A stretch of DNA of 64,000 nt, taken from positions 26,675,611 to 26,739,610 of the forward strand of contig NC_092576.1 in assembly GCF_037975245.1 (NCBI RefSeq). The letters are read 5' to 3'. Below the pieces are notes generated by a model. It ran no database searches. It worked only from the letters and a program-made list of their open reading frames with translations, and was not told where the DNA came from. Source of the DNA: Apostichopus japonicus. Its lineage: Eukaryota; Echinodermata; Holothuroidea; Aspidochirotida; Stichopodidae. A program made the position numbers and the translations under genes. Of this stretch, positions 21,710 through 33,876 are shown one piece after another; the stretch's first letter is position 1, and the number at the start of each line of letters is the position of its first letter.

Positions 21710-22922
21710 AGTCCTGGAGTTTTAGAATCCACTGTTCAATTCTGGTGGGAGCGCTTGTTTGTGGGTTATTGAATAACAAAATTAGCGGTTTGTGGTCTGT
21801 TACCACTGTAAATGATTTACCAAAAAGGTATAGGTGAAAGTGTAGGATTCCCCATGTGACACCTAGTGGTTCCCGTTCAGTTTGAGAATACCTAGATTCC
21901 ACGTCAGTGAGGGACCTGCTAGCAACTGCAATGATTGAGGCATTTTCGCCATTATCTTTTTGGATTAGGATGGCACCCAGTCCTAATGGACTTGCATCGA
22001 CAATGAGCTCAGTCTGTTTATCGTGATCGAAAAATGCGATAGCACAGCTTTCCACAAGCGCAGATTTAATTTGCTGAAATGACTGGGTATGTTCCTCATC
22101 CCAGTTCCACGTAACATTTGATTTAGTTAACATGCGCAGCGGTTGCGAAAGAGACGCGAGGTTTGGTATGAATCTACCAAGGTTAGTAGCCATACCAAGA
22201 AAACTTCTTAGCTCATCCACGTTGCTAGGTGGTTGAGTTTCTTTGATGGCCGCCACCTTCTTGGGATCAGGTGAAACGCCATCTGCACTGAAAACATGGC
22301 CAAAAAACTCAATTCGAGTCTTGTTAAATTGGCACTTTGATTCATTTAGAGTGAGGTTTCTCTCTCGCAAGCGCTGTAAGGCATATGTCATGCTCTTTCT
22401 GAGTTTTACCATATACAAGAATATCATCACTTATATTTAAAACCCCATTCAGTCCATGTAGAGAACCTTGGATCAGGTGCTGAAAAGTCTCAGCTGCTGA
22501 ACTTACCCCAAAGTTCAATCGTTTGTATCTGCATAGACCGCAGTGGTTAGAGAACACTGTAAGGTATTGGGATTCTGGGGCCAATTCAATTTGGTGGTAC
22601 CCAGAATTGAGATCAAGTTTTGAAAACAGTTGAGATCCTGTTAAGTCAGTGATTATATCATCAATTGTGGGAGTTACGTAACTTTCCCTTTGTATTGCCT
22701 TATTTGCGGCACGCAATGTCTACGCAAATTCTGATTTTATTTTCTTGTTTGGGTTTTTTAACAACTTGTATGGGGGAAACCCAAGGTGTTGGTTCTCTGC
22801 CCACCCGTTCTATGATATCTAAATCAAGTAGTTTCTGTAGTTCATCTTCCACCATTCGCCTGACATGGAAGGGAATTCGTCGATGTCGCTGGATGACAGG
22901 TGTAACGGTATTGTCCACGTGA
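21663..22922 (-). pseudogene. Gypsy element C reverse transcriptase and RNase H
   Basis: RT 'KIRICVDI', 'LFSKLDLNSGYHQIEL', 'YKRLNFGVSSAAETFQ' and 'NISDDILVYGKT', where the YxDD tyrosine is replaced by I-S. Then come 'FFGHVFSADGVSPDPKKV' and 'RFIPNLASLSQPLR'. RNase H has 'ELIVDASPLGLGAILIQ', 'SLTDVESRYSQTEREPLGVTWG' and 'VVTDHKPLILLF'. Frames shift near 22350-22430 and 22700. The mutated YxDD box alone would weaken RT. Confidence 0.9.
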
Positions 22923-23395
22923 AGTTTGCACTGGACCTCTTTAAGTTTGCTGATGCCATTGAATCTGTCTCGGTATTGGTTGATGATGTCATCAGTCTGC
23001 TGTGTGGGTGACGGTGTGTCGATTCGTTTCACGATTTGAACGAGTCCAAGTTTGTGTGCTGTTTCGTAACTCAGCAAATTGTCTCCCTCATGATTAGTGA
23101 CAAAGAACTTCGCAGCAGTGATCCGTGATTTATACTCTACTTCTGCAAGAAATGAGTCGTGTACAGAAATTGGTTGCTTATTACCGTAACCGAACAACCG
23201 TGACTTCGAATTCTTCAGATCCGGCTTGGATGCGAGCATCCCGAAGGCCTCCTTACTGAGGATGTTGACTTTAGCCCCAGTATCGATAAGTACAGGCAGA
23301 ACAGAGCCTTCAATACGTACATTGACCCATGGATCTGTCTTATCCTTAGCCTGTGTGGAGTAGCCGGAGTTGCGTTCCTTGTCTATGATAAACAC
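22700..23395 (-). pseudogene. Gypsy element C protease to RT start
   Basis: 'VLIDTGAKVNILSKEAFG' near 23290 carries the catalytic DTG. A linker with 'RDRFNGISKLKEVQC' and 'PFHVRRMVEDELQKLL' leads into RT. The frame continues to the first RT block before a break at about 22700. Confidence 0.88.
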
Positions 23396-24313
23396 ATACT
23401 GGTCATCATCGTCTGCCGATGAACTGTCACATTCATGTTTCCGTTCATTGATGGCTTTGATTTTTGCCTTTGTAGGTCTATGCTTATTGTGAGTTGATTT
23501 CTTATCACGCTTGGCTTGTCTGCAAACATTACTGAAGTGATTCAGTTTGCCGCAAGTGTTACAGGTCTTACCTGTGGCTGGACACTTGTCCTCGTGTGGC
23601 TAATTCCTACCACAATTGAAACACTTTCGTTCATTGTGCTGACTTTTGTCCGATTTATGCGGTGGCTGATGAAGCTGTCTAGGCCTAGCTCGAACTGCAT
23701 TTGTATTCAGTTCAGTCTTAGTTTCCATTCCTGACGCATGTAGCTCTGCAACCTCAAAAGATCAAGCTGTAGTTAGCAGATCAGCGAGAGTTTTTGTTTC
23801 TCGTAGTGCCATACGTCGGAGTTTATTTGAGAGACAGCCTTGAATAATCTGAGACTTGACTTCCCCGTCACAGTCTGTAAATTCACATGTTTTGGCTAGT
23901 TGCTGTAAACGTGTATGATATGAATCCACAGCTTCGGTATCGAGTTGCTTAGCTTCACGGAAAACAAATCCTTCGTATTCCACATTGCGTTTCGGTGCCA
24001 TGTATGCATTTAGTTTTGTCTTCGCCGTATCATAGTCTGTTCCAGTGTCACCTAGCGTGTCAAAAACGTCCATTACTTCTTCCCCTGCATAGTGTAGGAG
24101 TAGCGCTCGCTTTTGTTTATCCTCCGTAACATTAAAAGCAACGAAAACATTCTCTAGACGTCTAATGTATTTAGGCCATCTAGCCCCGGTATTTCCAGAA
24201 TGGAGATCGAAAACTGGAAATGTTGGCAAGTTAAATGCAGTACCAGACGATGTGTTGGGCGTTGAATCAGCCGTACCGTCGGTATTACTCGGGTTAGGCA
24301 TCTCGGTAAACAA
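23396..24313 (-). pseudogene. Gypsy element C gag
   Basis: The capsid runs from 24313 to about 23762 with 'PVFDLHSGNTGARWPKYIRRLENVF', 'LNAYMAPKRNVEYEGFVFREAKQ' and 'CEFTDCDGEVKSQIIQG'. A stop at about 23762 precedes a zinc-knuckle region (about 23520-23640) with 'CFNCGRN' and 'CNTCGKLNHFSNVC'. Between these two knuckles an in-frame TAG occurs near 23600. It is closest in layout to mag-like gypsy gags. Confidence 0.85.
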
Positions 24314-24456
24314 CGAAGACCGTAGTTTAGTCTATTGTGTGAAGCACCAGATGCACGAAACTTGCAATAGTTCAGTGACGGAGACCCGTGAATGTAAACA
24401 TTGTTGTTGAGGAAACTTGAATAAATCCACTCCACTTTGACGAAATGTCCACAGCG
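24314..24456. other. Element C leader region, LTR not identified
   Basis: Non-coding sequence upstream of C's gag. No primer-binding site or LTR pair could be picked out. Confidence 0.35.
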
Positions 24457-24950
24457 TTATTCAGAATATGGATTTATTTGTCCTACCAGGCCAAGGAAAA
24501 CATTCGATGGGTTCGATTTCATCTGATTGTCGCCAGTATGAAATGCAAAGGATGCCAGACTGTGTTGTTCTTTGATCGTGTGTATGTATCTGACCTTGTT
24601 TCTTGACCTCACCTCAGGTTCGTACGTATGTATAACAAAGTGTTCGGCATGAACACTACACCAAAACCTCCGTTCTCCAAAAGTCTCCTGGAGAATATCC
24701 AGCAACGTTTCAGGGTTTTCAACTGACGTCATAGGAGGATGGCGTAGCTCCTGCCATGCACATCCCTCCAGGTGAGGGATGATGAAATTGACAGCCTCAA
24801 TCTTCTCTAGTTTCCGCAGCTTGATGGCAGCTTGGGCATCCTCAATGAAGCCAAGAACATCTTACCCTTCTGTCCCAGCAAATGGCTTTAATTTCTTTTC
24901 TTTGGGAAGAAGATAGACGGCCCTTGAGTGCTCACTATGGCCAACTTGCT
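24457..24950 (-). pseudogene. Retrotransposon gag fragment
   Basis: Two frames give a capsid-like 'DAQAAIKLRKLEKIEAVNF' segment, then 'HLEGCAWQELRHPP' and 'ETLLDILQETFGERR', a typical gag capsid layout. It differs from the other gags here. Only one lobe remains, with no knuckle or protease. Confidence 0.6.
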
Positions 24951-25058
24951 TCGAACGCCTCAGCTCCTCCTGTTATTCACCCAACTTCTTCCTCATCGCT
25001 TCCAATTCAGCCATCACCGAATATCAGTTTGATCACACATCAATGTTGGCAAAAACTT

Positions 25059-25664
25059 TCACAAGTACAGTAGAACTCCAGATTCATGCATACAACTGGA
25101 AGTGAGATTTCCCACAGGGATTATCAGTGAGTATAGCTTCAACTGGTCCGTAGAAGACTTGTTGGGAGCTGACAATGTCAACATCAGGCTTGGTCCATCT
25201 GGCCAGTCCCAGAGGATTGTCCCTGCATCGCTTGAATCAGTCTTCCTGTGGTGGAAGTTGAATTCTGCCTCGTCTGGATGACTGGCATCATCATGAGCAA
25301 ATACTTTGGTTGTCTTCCCCCAGTAATATATCCAAGGTTTCTCCCAATAGACAGCAGAGAACTTGCCCACATTCTTCTCATCCATGTCAATGACTGTGGA
25401 CTCCTCATCATCAGATGGGTCTGACTCTGACTCCGATATAACAACTGCCTACTTCTGTGCTGCATTCTTTGGTGCACTTGTAGTGACCTCTTCCAGATCA
25501 TCTGGTACCCCCACTGCTTGTAGGCCTCTGAAGTTGTAGGCCTCTTCTTCCTCTTCTCTTTCTCCAGTTCCTTCTGTTCCTTTTCTTTCATTTGATTCCT
25601 GTACTCTTCATCAGTCAGGATGGAGCCATGCATGGACACTCTGTTGCGCTTTGCTGGTTTGGAA
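25059..25664 (-). pseudogene. Pogo-like transposase gene, C-terminal part
   Basis: 'ILTDEEYRNQMKEKEQKELEKE' is the basic-acidic helix seen after the DDE domain of many pogo/Tigger-type transposases. After a frameshift there follows 'WIYYWGKTTKVFAHDD...EAEFNFHHRKTDSSDAGTILWDWP' (about 25200-25330), a small C-terminal domain found in invertebrate pogo-like proteins. The DDE part is at 27355-28437, so gypsy G lies inside this gene. Confidence 0.65.
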
Positions 25665-27350
25665 GAGCTGGCGGGCTAGATATTGTACAAATGGTGTCAT
25701 GAATGAAAATTTCTCTTTTCTGAGCCGAAGACCAGCATTTTCTAGCTTACTGAGGACTTCATCAAGGATCATCAAGTGTTTCTCCTCAGTTGCACCCGTT
25801 ATAAAGGATGTCATACAGGTATACCACTACATTGGGTATTCCCTGTAAGATACATTGATGGCGCGTTGGAATATCCCAGGAGCTGATAATATTCCAAATG
25901 GAAGGCGATTATACTGGAAGAGACCCTTGTGGGTGTTGATGACCACATATTGTCATCCAGTTTCAACTGCTGGTAGGCCTGGCTCATGTCCAGTTTCGAA
26001 AAAGTCTTTCCGCCAGCCAATGTCGCGAAGAGATCCTCGACCTTAGGGATTGGATATTGATTCAATTAAGATGCTTTGTTAACAGTAACCTTATAGTCAC
26101 CACAAATCCGTATAAATGACTAATCCGCTTTAAGGATGGGTACTATTGGCGCGGCCCAATCTGCGAACTGAATTGGTGTTATTATGCCCTCACTTTGCAA
26201 CCTGTCCAGTTCAGCTTCCACTTTGTTCCTCATTGTGTATGGAACTGATCGCGGTTTGTGAAACTTTGGATCGACCTGTGAGTCAACATAGATTTTGGCT
26301 GCGGTTCCCTTTAACAAACCTAGTCCCTCTTTAAATAATTCACTATGGGCTTTCAGCAACTCTGACGGTCGTTCCCTAGTTACGTTATTGACGTAGAAAC
26401 TGTTCCAGTCTAACTGAATTTCCTGAAGCCAGTCGCGACCAAGAAGACTTGCTCCCTCACCACGAATAACCATTAACCGCAACTTGTACTTTTGATGCTG
26501 ATATTTGGTGGTCACTTCAGTTTCACCTAAAGTTTTTCTACCATGGCTCCGGCATATGTACGAAGAACAATATCTGTTTTGTGCCACTCTTTGTGTGGCC
26601 AATTAGCCTTGAAAGTTTCCTCTGAAACGATTGATATAGAAGCTCCTGTATCCACTTCCATGTTTACATTTTGTCCATCGATCTTTATGTCCACCGATAA
26701 TGGTGCTCTACCGTCATTTACGTTGAACAGTTTGTGTTGTCACCAGCTTGTCCAGTGTCTACATTGGCCTGCTTCACTTTAGACATCTTACTCCTACAAA
26801 CTTATGTCCTCTCTTTCCACAATTATGATAGTCCTTATCTTTGAAACAGCAATTCTTTTGCTCATGATTATTGTTTCCACAGCGATAACACTTTGGTTTT
26901 GACGACCAATCCTTTCGATTGCGCGATTTCCCGGACTGCGAGGTAACTTTCTGACCTTTGTGACCTTTAGGGATGTGCATGACGTGCATGATGTGCAGAG
27001 GTGTTGCCAGGGGCTGTTTGAAAGGCCTCCTTTAGGTGTTGCGCATTCCGGCTGCAGTTTCTTGGCTAGTGGCTATTTCTAGTTCTTTAGCAAATGTGAG
27101 TTTAGGTTGAGCCAACAAATTACGTTGGTTTCTATCATCTTTAGTCCCACAAACTAATCGGTTTCTTAGCATATCATTAATAGTGTTACCATAATTACAG
27201 AATTCTGAAAACGACTTCAGTTCAGAAACGAAGGTAGCGATTGACTCACCGGATTTTCGAAATCGGCTATTGAACTTAAAATGTTAAACTGTCTCAGATG
27301 GGGCGGGGCTTTGTTGTTTGGTCATAATTAATGTTTTTTTCAGCTGGTTT
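25665..27350 (-). pseudogene. Gypsy element G (gag-protease-RT), nested in the pogo-like element
   Basis: Reading right to left: gag with 'FNSRFRKSGESIATFVSELKSFSEFCNYG' (about 27180-27290), zinc knuckles 'CYRCGNNNHEQKNC' and a decayed second one (26774-26989), then a protease-RT linker (26120-26602) with 'LLGRDWLQEIQLDW' and 'PRSVPYTMRNKVEAELDRL'. RT has 'FSKLDMSQAYQQLKL' (about 26000) and ends with 'ENAGLRLRKEKFSFM' near 25720. At least four frame breaks. RNase H and integrase are absent, and no LTR pair was found. Confidence 0.82.
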
Positions 27351-27354
27351 CTCC

Positions 27355-28437
27355 GGGGAAACTAAATTCCAGGAATCGGGTCCCACAATACTGAGAAAGA
27401 TGGAACGTTTATTTGTTTAGTCCGTTGGGGAGCCTCCTCATCTACTGGAGATCCAGCAAGTTTCCACTTTGTGTAGGTCTTCATCTTATACTTGGTCGAT
27501 ACAAGAATCTTTGTACTGAGTGGAGTCAACTGGCAACACACCAGTAGCCTTAAATCCAGCCTTAATGTTTTTTTCACTCAGTTCCTGTCGCCAAATGCTG
27601 CAGATCAGATTGACATTGGATCCTGGATTGGAGCTCCTGTATGGTGTAGGCGTCCCAGCAGTTTTTCCTCATAGTAAGTCTTCAGAGGGCTGAAGCAGGC
27701 TACATCCAGTGGCTGTGGTACATCAGTGCAGATTGCTGGGAGTTTTACAACAGCGCTGTTTTCTTGTATGGCTAGCTCAATCATTTGGACAGACATATGG
27801 CTCGGATGGCCGTCAAACAGCAACAGCAGTGGTCGAGTTTCCTTTCAAGTTTTCAGCGAATTTGTTGAACCAGTTGTGGAAAATGGCCATGGTATCCATC
27901 CCGATTCGCTAACTCCAAAGTACGTTTCAGATACAGCTTCATTGCCATGTTATGAGGTTTGGAGGTTCTTGCCTCTGAAGATAATCAGTGGATCCAGAGC
28001 AACACCAGCTGCACTGCAAACTGCCAAGATAGTTGTATTCTCACGGTTAGGACCACAGGTGACTCTGAAAGTCTTGCTGCCCACTGGTCCAACAGTCTTC
28101 CATCTTCATGGATCTTGAGGAAATCCAGACCCATCAGTTCCAAAAACATTCTCAAGGAGCGATTCTGAATGCCAAGCTTCTGGACCTGTTGCTGGAGCAT
28201 GTCAGAGAAACTATATGACGAATGGATCGGATGTTACATTTTTCGTAACTTCTGCATAAGACCCCCTTTCTTCACTGAAAAGTTTATATGTCGCCTCATA
28301 AAAAGAATCGCCCAATCACGACCGGGCAAATCATCTCTGAAGGAATTTGGTATCTCATTAGTTACCAAGCTCTGCCATTTTGCGAATGCAGTTTGCCAAT
28401 TTCCTCTCAGGTTTCTGAACTGAGAGCTTTTTTCCAA
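27355..28437 (-). pseudogene. Pogo/Tigger-like DDE transposase, broken
   Basis: The minus strand gives a CENP-B-type helix-turn-helix end ('LPGRDWAILFMRRH', about 28300) followed by the DDE domain in changing frames. The clearest stretch is 'LLFDGHPSHMSVQMIELA..NSAVVKLPAICTDVPQPLDVACFSPLKTYYE' (27640-27823), which holds the second catalytic D and the PLDV motif. 'RENTTILAVCSAAGVALDPL' (about 27960-28050) lies upstream. Several stops and frameshifts. Such enzymes cut and paste elements into TA sites. Terminal inverted repeats were not found. Confidence 0.85.
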
Positions 28438-30640
28438 CCCTGCAAAAAAAAAAAAAACAGAATAGGGATTATATTTAGTACGTACCTGATATTGATAAGA
28501 GTGATAAACATTTATCTACTCACTGTCTAGTGCTCCACTCCCTCCCCCTCCTAGGGAGATGGAACATTACACCTTAGCCTGAGCTATATAGCGGGGATGA
28601 ATTCAGTAGAAGAACCTACCTGCTTTTTCAGTTCCACTGTTCCTTTGGTCTCTAGAGAACTCTTGTTCTCAGCATGGACGTGGACAAACTGTACTTTCAA
28701 GCAGTGCTGTTTATACTTGACCCATGCTGAAGTAAAAATAAAATAAAACTGTTAGCAAACTGCTTATCCACTAGAGAGCCTGTGTAATAGAATGTGTAAA
28801 AGTAAGTTGGCCTGACATTTCAATCCTAGCAGGATCTTCTTCAGAGGCCAAATGACTTACAATTAGTGATAATAACATTCTCACAAGCTTGTATTTCTGA
28901 ACAATGTTAATGTCTGTAAAATGCTGTAAGCCATATGCTACTGTATACCAACCAGATATAATTATATATACATAGAAAATATAGGCCTAAGCTGATTATC
29001 ATTCCATGGCTACAGTTACTTGTATATATATATAACCTACTGATGTACATCACTTTTTAGTGGTCCGTTATATAATACATGAGGGTTGCAAATGGAGTAT
29101 ATATTGTTTTATTCAGTAGGGCAGACACTGACATCCCCAAAAGGCCACATTTTATGACTATAGCATTTCATCACCAATCCCCCCCCCCCCCCCCCACACT
29201 TCCCTCCTCCAGTCCTGACGACCCTCTTAATATACCAGCCTAATTTAGAATTATCTTAGGCCTATACACGCCTAGAATTTATGATAACCCAGTCTCAAAT
29301 GCTGAGCTAATGATGATCTAGCCTTTTAGGGTCTCGCCTGTTCTCTTGTGCTATTCTCGTTGTGTTAGGCTACCAAAGTATGTAACATTAGGCTATAGCT
29401 GCATATAGACCCTCCCCGTTTTTATGGTAAACATCAATAAAAATGCTTACAACAATGAGATTCTGTGTCTTAAACACTTTTTACAGTAGATGACAGATGA
29501 TTAGGTAAATAAAAACAATTGTGGGGTAAATAAAAAGTACTATTTTTACCCCATTCACACACTTTCTTTGGGGTAAAAAACAAACAAGATGATTCTGGCA
29601 CATGTGAAGTAGAGGGGGTAGTTGCATTATTACATCTTGTAGAGACATCTTCCAATGTGAAAAAAAAACTGTATTAAGGAAGTTGGCATCATTCATAGGT
29701 TTCATGGATTAAAAAGTTTGGAAGGAGTGGTGCAAAGTTCAAAATTGTCGATTTCCGGGTTTGCAGGTTCAAAGTTCCAGTGCTCAGCAGAGGGGGTAGT
29801 TATTGGTCTACAAAATATGTTACAAACAACTACAGACATGTAGTTATAATATACACCACACAACAAGTTTAAATTCCTCTCTTCCTGGTCTATATGGGTC
29901 TTTTTTTTTTACCCCAACTATCCCCATGTTTTTTTTTACCCCAGTTGACTTTATACAGGAATATAAGAACTTAAGATGGACCATGAAAACAAAGGTGGCA
30001 TTTAATCGTCTGACAGGTACTTATGTTTTTTTTTAGCAAGGGCCTTTTTCGTTACTTCCCATCTAGTGTTTTGCTGATGTTAAATGCTTGTTTCAGGAAA
30101 TCAGAAATATTTTCCTCAAGTTCCCTATTAGTAGTATCAGAGTGGTTTTCCCATTTCACTTTATAACACAACTTCCCATTTGACATTTCAACAAACGCTC
30201 AGCAATTTTGGAAGGAATGTTCGCACTTTGGGTGGACTCTCAGTATTCTCTGAGCCTGTGTTCCAGACTCAGAACTAGAGAGGGGTGTAAGCTCAGGGGT
30301 GGACTGAGGTGCATTGTCTGTACTGTCCTTAATCTCTTCAGGAAACAGCTCTTGAGTATTAGGAAGTGGGTTTGGAGTGAAATTTGACCTGTCTTGAGGG
30401 TCAAAGTAAATTAAGAGCTATTGGATGATGTACCAATGACTGGACTTCTTTGTTGTCTTTGCAATAACGAAGCTTGAAAGTGTAGTTTGGACCACAGGCA
30501 CATAAACAGTAAGTACCTGATGCTCTGTTGCCATTATTGTAATATGAATTGACAGAACTGGATTCCCTTCAAACAATTTAACAGAACCAGATTCCCTTGA
30601 AATAATTTAAAAGAAATGCCCCGCTCCTCCTCCACCAAAT
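28438..30640. other. Intergenic; no gene, one dispersed repeat and a short coding-like remnant
   Basis: No recognised gene. A dispersed repeat occupies about 28735-28870. A run of C lies at 29178-29195. Short 'ttttacccc' or 'ggggtaaaa' motifs recur near 29530-29580 and 29905-29945. On the minus strand at about 30046-30230 a 60-codon open stretch (with 'NIPSKIAERLLKCQMGS' and 'RELEENISDFLKQAF') looks coding-like but matches nothing I recognise. Confidence 0.4.
28735..28870 (-). repeat. Dispersed repeat with hammerhead-like core, copy 1
   Basis: Matches 44636-44750 (same strand) and 59920-59968 (opposite strand). On the minus strand it holds TTGGCCT, then CTGAAGA, a GATCCT/AGGATT hairpin, GAAA, and AGGCCAA. 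The first and last pair perfectly over seven bases. The A in CTGAAGA and GAAAT in place of GAAAC are departures from a hammerhead core. Confidence 0.75.
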
Positions 30641-30646
30641 GTCAAT

Positions 30647-30800
30647 GTATGTATATGTATGTATATCAGATCCTCCTGCAAGCAGGAACTCGCGAAGAAG
30701 CCTCATTGGCTTATCAAAGCTGCAAGCTGACCGAAGTCAGTCTCTTACACGGGACCTTATGATTGAAAGGCACTGGCGTTAACCACTGAGCTAACACTCC
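30647..30800 (-). repeat. tRNA-derived SINE, copy 1 (internally deleted)
   Basis: Same family as 39460-39640 and 50238-50475. The tRNA-like head is at 30780-30800, and the CCTGCAAGCAGGA hairpin and a TATG-type tail lie at its other end. The middle part, including the B box, is partly missing. Confidence 0.8.
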
Positions 30801-30834
30801 AAGATGTATGACAATGAATGTATGACAATGAATG

Positions 30835-31618
30835 TGTTAGCGATAAAAACTCTTGACTCCGAAAAAGCAAAACAAACGTAACAAAAACGCACGACTGTGA
30901 TGATCTCTTGACCCTTGTATTGAACGCACTGTCCACTGATATTAATTTGACGGTGACAGGTGACAATAATGATGGCGTAACGTAAAACCTGGTATAACAT
31001 ATATACGTAGTATATATGTTATACCATATATTGTAGTACGGTATATAGGTATGGTGAGGTGGTGATGGTGATTGTGGTTCAATCTATACAGAAAATAGAC
31101 AAAATTGTATCTTAAATTTCTACATCAAACATGGCTCATAACTACTTAAACAACAAAGTAAGTGATACACATGGGAAAGAATATGTCTTAACCTAGATAC
31201 TACAGGTTCGAAGTGACTAGACAGTAAAAAATTCAGAATATTTCACGAGAAATCTGACGCTTAATATAGGGAATTATGTCATACAGTAACTTATAGACAC
31301 ATATTAAAACCAATGATGACGGAGAAATATGACTGTGTAAAATCTAACATAATCTCGGCGAATATGGCTTATCGAACACTACATTCAAATATAGGTTTCC
31401 CTTAAACATTAATGCAACTGATCTTACATATAATACTTGCAATATATAATGATAAAAGGTAAAACTTACGACATTGGGCCTCAAAAAATGCGATTTCAAA
31501 ATCGACGATTGAAATGACATGTGACGAATGCCGGAAGCCGTAGCATAGGGGCAAACTATAACTGAACATGGAAGACGCCCTCAATATTTAAAGTATATTC
31601 TACTATTCCGAGTTTACA
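30835..31618 (-). repeat. 3' LTR of a BEL/Pao element
   Basis: 784 bp, TGTTAGCG...GTTTACA in plus orientation. Its last 125 bp or so match 33877-34003. GAATG precedes it at 30830-30834 and follows the other LTR at 34004-34008. On the minus strand a purine-rich 'AGGGGCCGGGA' abuts its start and is the polypurine tract. Confidence 0.9.
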
Positions 31619-31889
31619 TCCCGGCCCCTAAATGTAATTAAAAACATTAAACAAAATTCAAGAGTAACTCGGAATATCAAATTAACAAAGCAAACAAAAG
31701 TAATATTTAATACGTGACTTAACAAATAACATTGAATCAACCTAATGAATAATAACACTCATGTCCTTCAACTTAAATACGCATGCACATTAAGTAACTC
31801 AAAAATTTCACTCATCAGACGCTTCTGTGAATAAATACGACAATAATCATATTGTTTACAAACAATAACAGTTATAGAAATGCAGATGA

Positions 31890-32500
31890 TTAGGCACTAC
31901 TTGCCTCTGCTTTCTCGACAGACTCCAGCAAACCCAATTTTCTAACTGGTCTTACAAGCGTGCTAGATTTCGTTTTTACCTGGACACTTTTGACCAATTG
32001 GTCGTGACCACGATATATCTCTACAATTCGCCCAAGGAGCCAGCAATTCCTAGGTAGACTTTCGTCTATGACTAGTACAATATCTCCCACAGTTAAAGAT
32101 CTAGTCGGCTGAACCCAGTTTTGGCGTTGTTGTAGGGTAGGAAGATACTCTCTAATCCAGCTTTCCCAAAACACACTTGCCAAATAGTGTATCTGTCGCC
32201 ATGGACGTTTACTATAAACTTCAGACTTATCAAAGTTGTCATAGGGGAGGGCTGAACTCGCCCTTAGCAACAAAAGATGACTCGGAGTTAATAGCTCCTG
32301 GTCATTGACATCATTTGAGACGACAGTTATCGGCCGACCGTTGATGATTGATTCAACGTGGCACATTAATGTTGACAAACCTTCATCTGTTCAATCTGTG
32401 GCAACTCGCACCGCCATCTGTGCCATCTGACCAGTAGTTCCTCAGGTAATGGTTCATCCCATGTCAATTTTCATCAGCTTGGTTCCAGGATAATTATCTT
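31890..32500 (-). pseudogene. BEL/Pao integrase C-terminal region
   Basis: Frame 32378-31890 has 'ESIINGRPIT', 'LTPSHLLLL', 'YSKRPWRQIHYLASVFWESWIREYLPTLQQRQNW', 'VGDIVLVIDESLPRNCWLLGRIVEIYRG' and 'STLVRPVRKL', the conserved integrase tail domain (DUF5641 type) of BEL/Pao elements. Just upstream, about 32400-32470 encodes 'WDEPLPEELLVRW', normally at the RT/RNase H end. The integrase core between them is deleted. Confidence 0.9.
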
Positions 32501-33350
32501 GGCTGTCAGAGTACATGGAATACATACCCCTGTGGATCGTAGATAGAACTCACGATGCTGAGAAGCCCTCGCCTCGACAACGGTTTATCCTTAACTGAAA
32601 TCTTGTAACCAAAGCAGTCAAGCTGGACGTCCCAATACACACCAAGCGCTCTTTCTGTGGGCAACGCTTTGTAGTTTAAGTCAATGGTCTTCACAAGTTT
32701 CGCTCTGTCTTCATGTGGTATAGTCTGTGTGCTGTTGCTGATCCACTTCGATTCATCAAGTTAGCTAATACGATAGTCTCTTCTTCTGTTTCAGCGGACA
32801 TCAAACAATCGTCCATGTAGAAATTACTCAAAACGGTATTAATAGTGCCCGGGCTTGTCAAAATTTCATTTTCAGTGGCAGTGTGATGAAATACATAATT
32901 ACAACAACTAAGACTCCATGTCCCTTCAAACAGGTGAGCTGTCATTCAATACACTTCCGGTCTCATATTAAAGTTCCAACGAGCCACCATAAATAAAGCA
33001 GAACATCTCTGTCCTCTAGAGGAACCTTAACCTGATGGAACATCTCTTGGATATCAGCCATTAGCGCGATTGGTTTCCTGCGAAAGCACAAGAGAACTCC
33101 CAACAACTTATTTGTGAGGTCAGGCCCCTGTAACACGTGGTCATTTAGATAGGTACCGTTATAAGTGGCCGTGCAATCAAAGACAACTCGCCAAGCTGGC
33201 AGGTGCTGTTAGAGTAGCACTTCCAATAGTTACGCTGTGAGAACACAGTTAAGGAGCCCCCTTCCCACCTTTCCGAACTTCAAGCGGCATTAAGGCTTCA
33301 GGAGCATCCTGACCAACAAGCAAACCGATCTGACTGGTACCAACCTAAAG
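32501..33350 (-). pseudogene. BEL/Pao reverse transcriptase, decayed
   Basis: Short frames carry RT pieces. 'NFYMDDCLMSAETEEE' (about 32790-32830) holds the YMDD-type catalytic box typical of BEL/Pao, and 'RALGVYWDVQLDCFGYKI' and 'SRRGLLSIVSSIYDPQGY' (32506-32690) follow. Upstream, about 33000-33200 encodes '[17 protein letters not shown]'-like residues around the palm. Many stops. Confidence 0.85.
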
Positions 33351-33852
33351 TAACTCTAGGCTTGAAAGATGTGGCCATTTAGAAATGTCTTCTACACTAG
33401 CTACATTGTCGCCATTTATGTGCAGTTTTTGCTTTGTGTACACCACAGGGAGACCAATAGTAATCGTTATCACAACCAGTTACGTTGAGACTTACCAATG
33501 ACGTTTGGGTGGGACTATTTTCCCTCTCTAGTGTCGTCTGGGATAGGGTGGTTTTTCGACCTGTAACCCCTAGTTGATTGGCTAATGCCTGAGTACAAAA
33601 CGTACTTGTCGAGCCGTTATCAAGCAAAGCATATGTACCAATCTCTCTTTGTCCGATGTTAGCCCTAACTTTGACTGGAACTATTGGGAGTGCTACTGTA
33701 ACAGCGCCGGCCCCAGTGACACCACATGTTGCATCTGTTGCCACTGGCTCCTGGCGTAACTGTGCTGACGCAACAGGTCTATCAGGTGTAGCAACATTAG
33801 CTGGGTTAGTCTGATGGAGGAATTTCGTGTGTTTCCTCCCACAACCTGCCAC
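33351..33852 (-). pseudogene. BEL/Pao protease
   Basis: The frame begins at the last gag knuckle ('CGRKHTKFLH', as in BEL/Pao). 'TYALLDNGSTSTFCTQALANQLGV' is the aspartic protease site: the usual LLD-x-G-S of BEL/Pao is present, with N at the variable place. The remainder of gag is missing because the 5' LTR is joined directly to this region at 33876. Confidence 0.85.
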
Positions 33853-33876
33853 AGAGCAGATTCTAGGATTCTAGCA

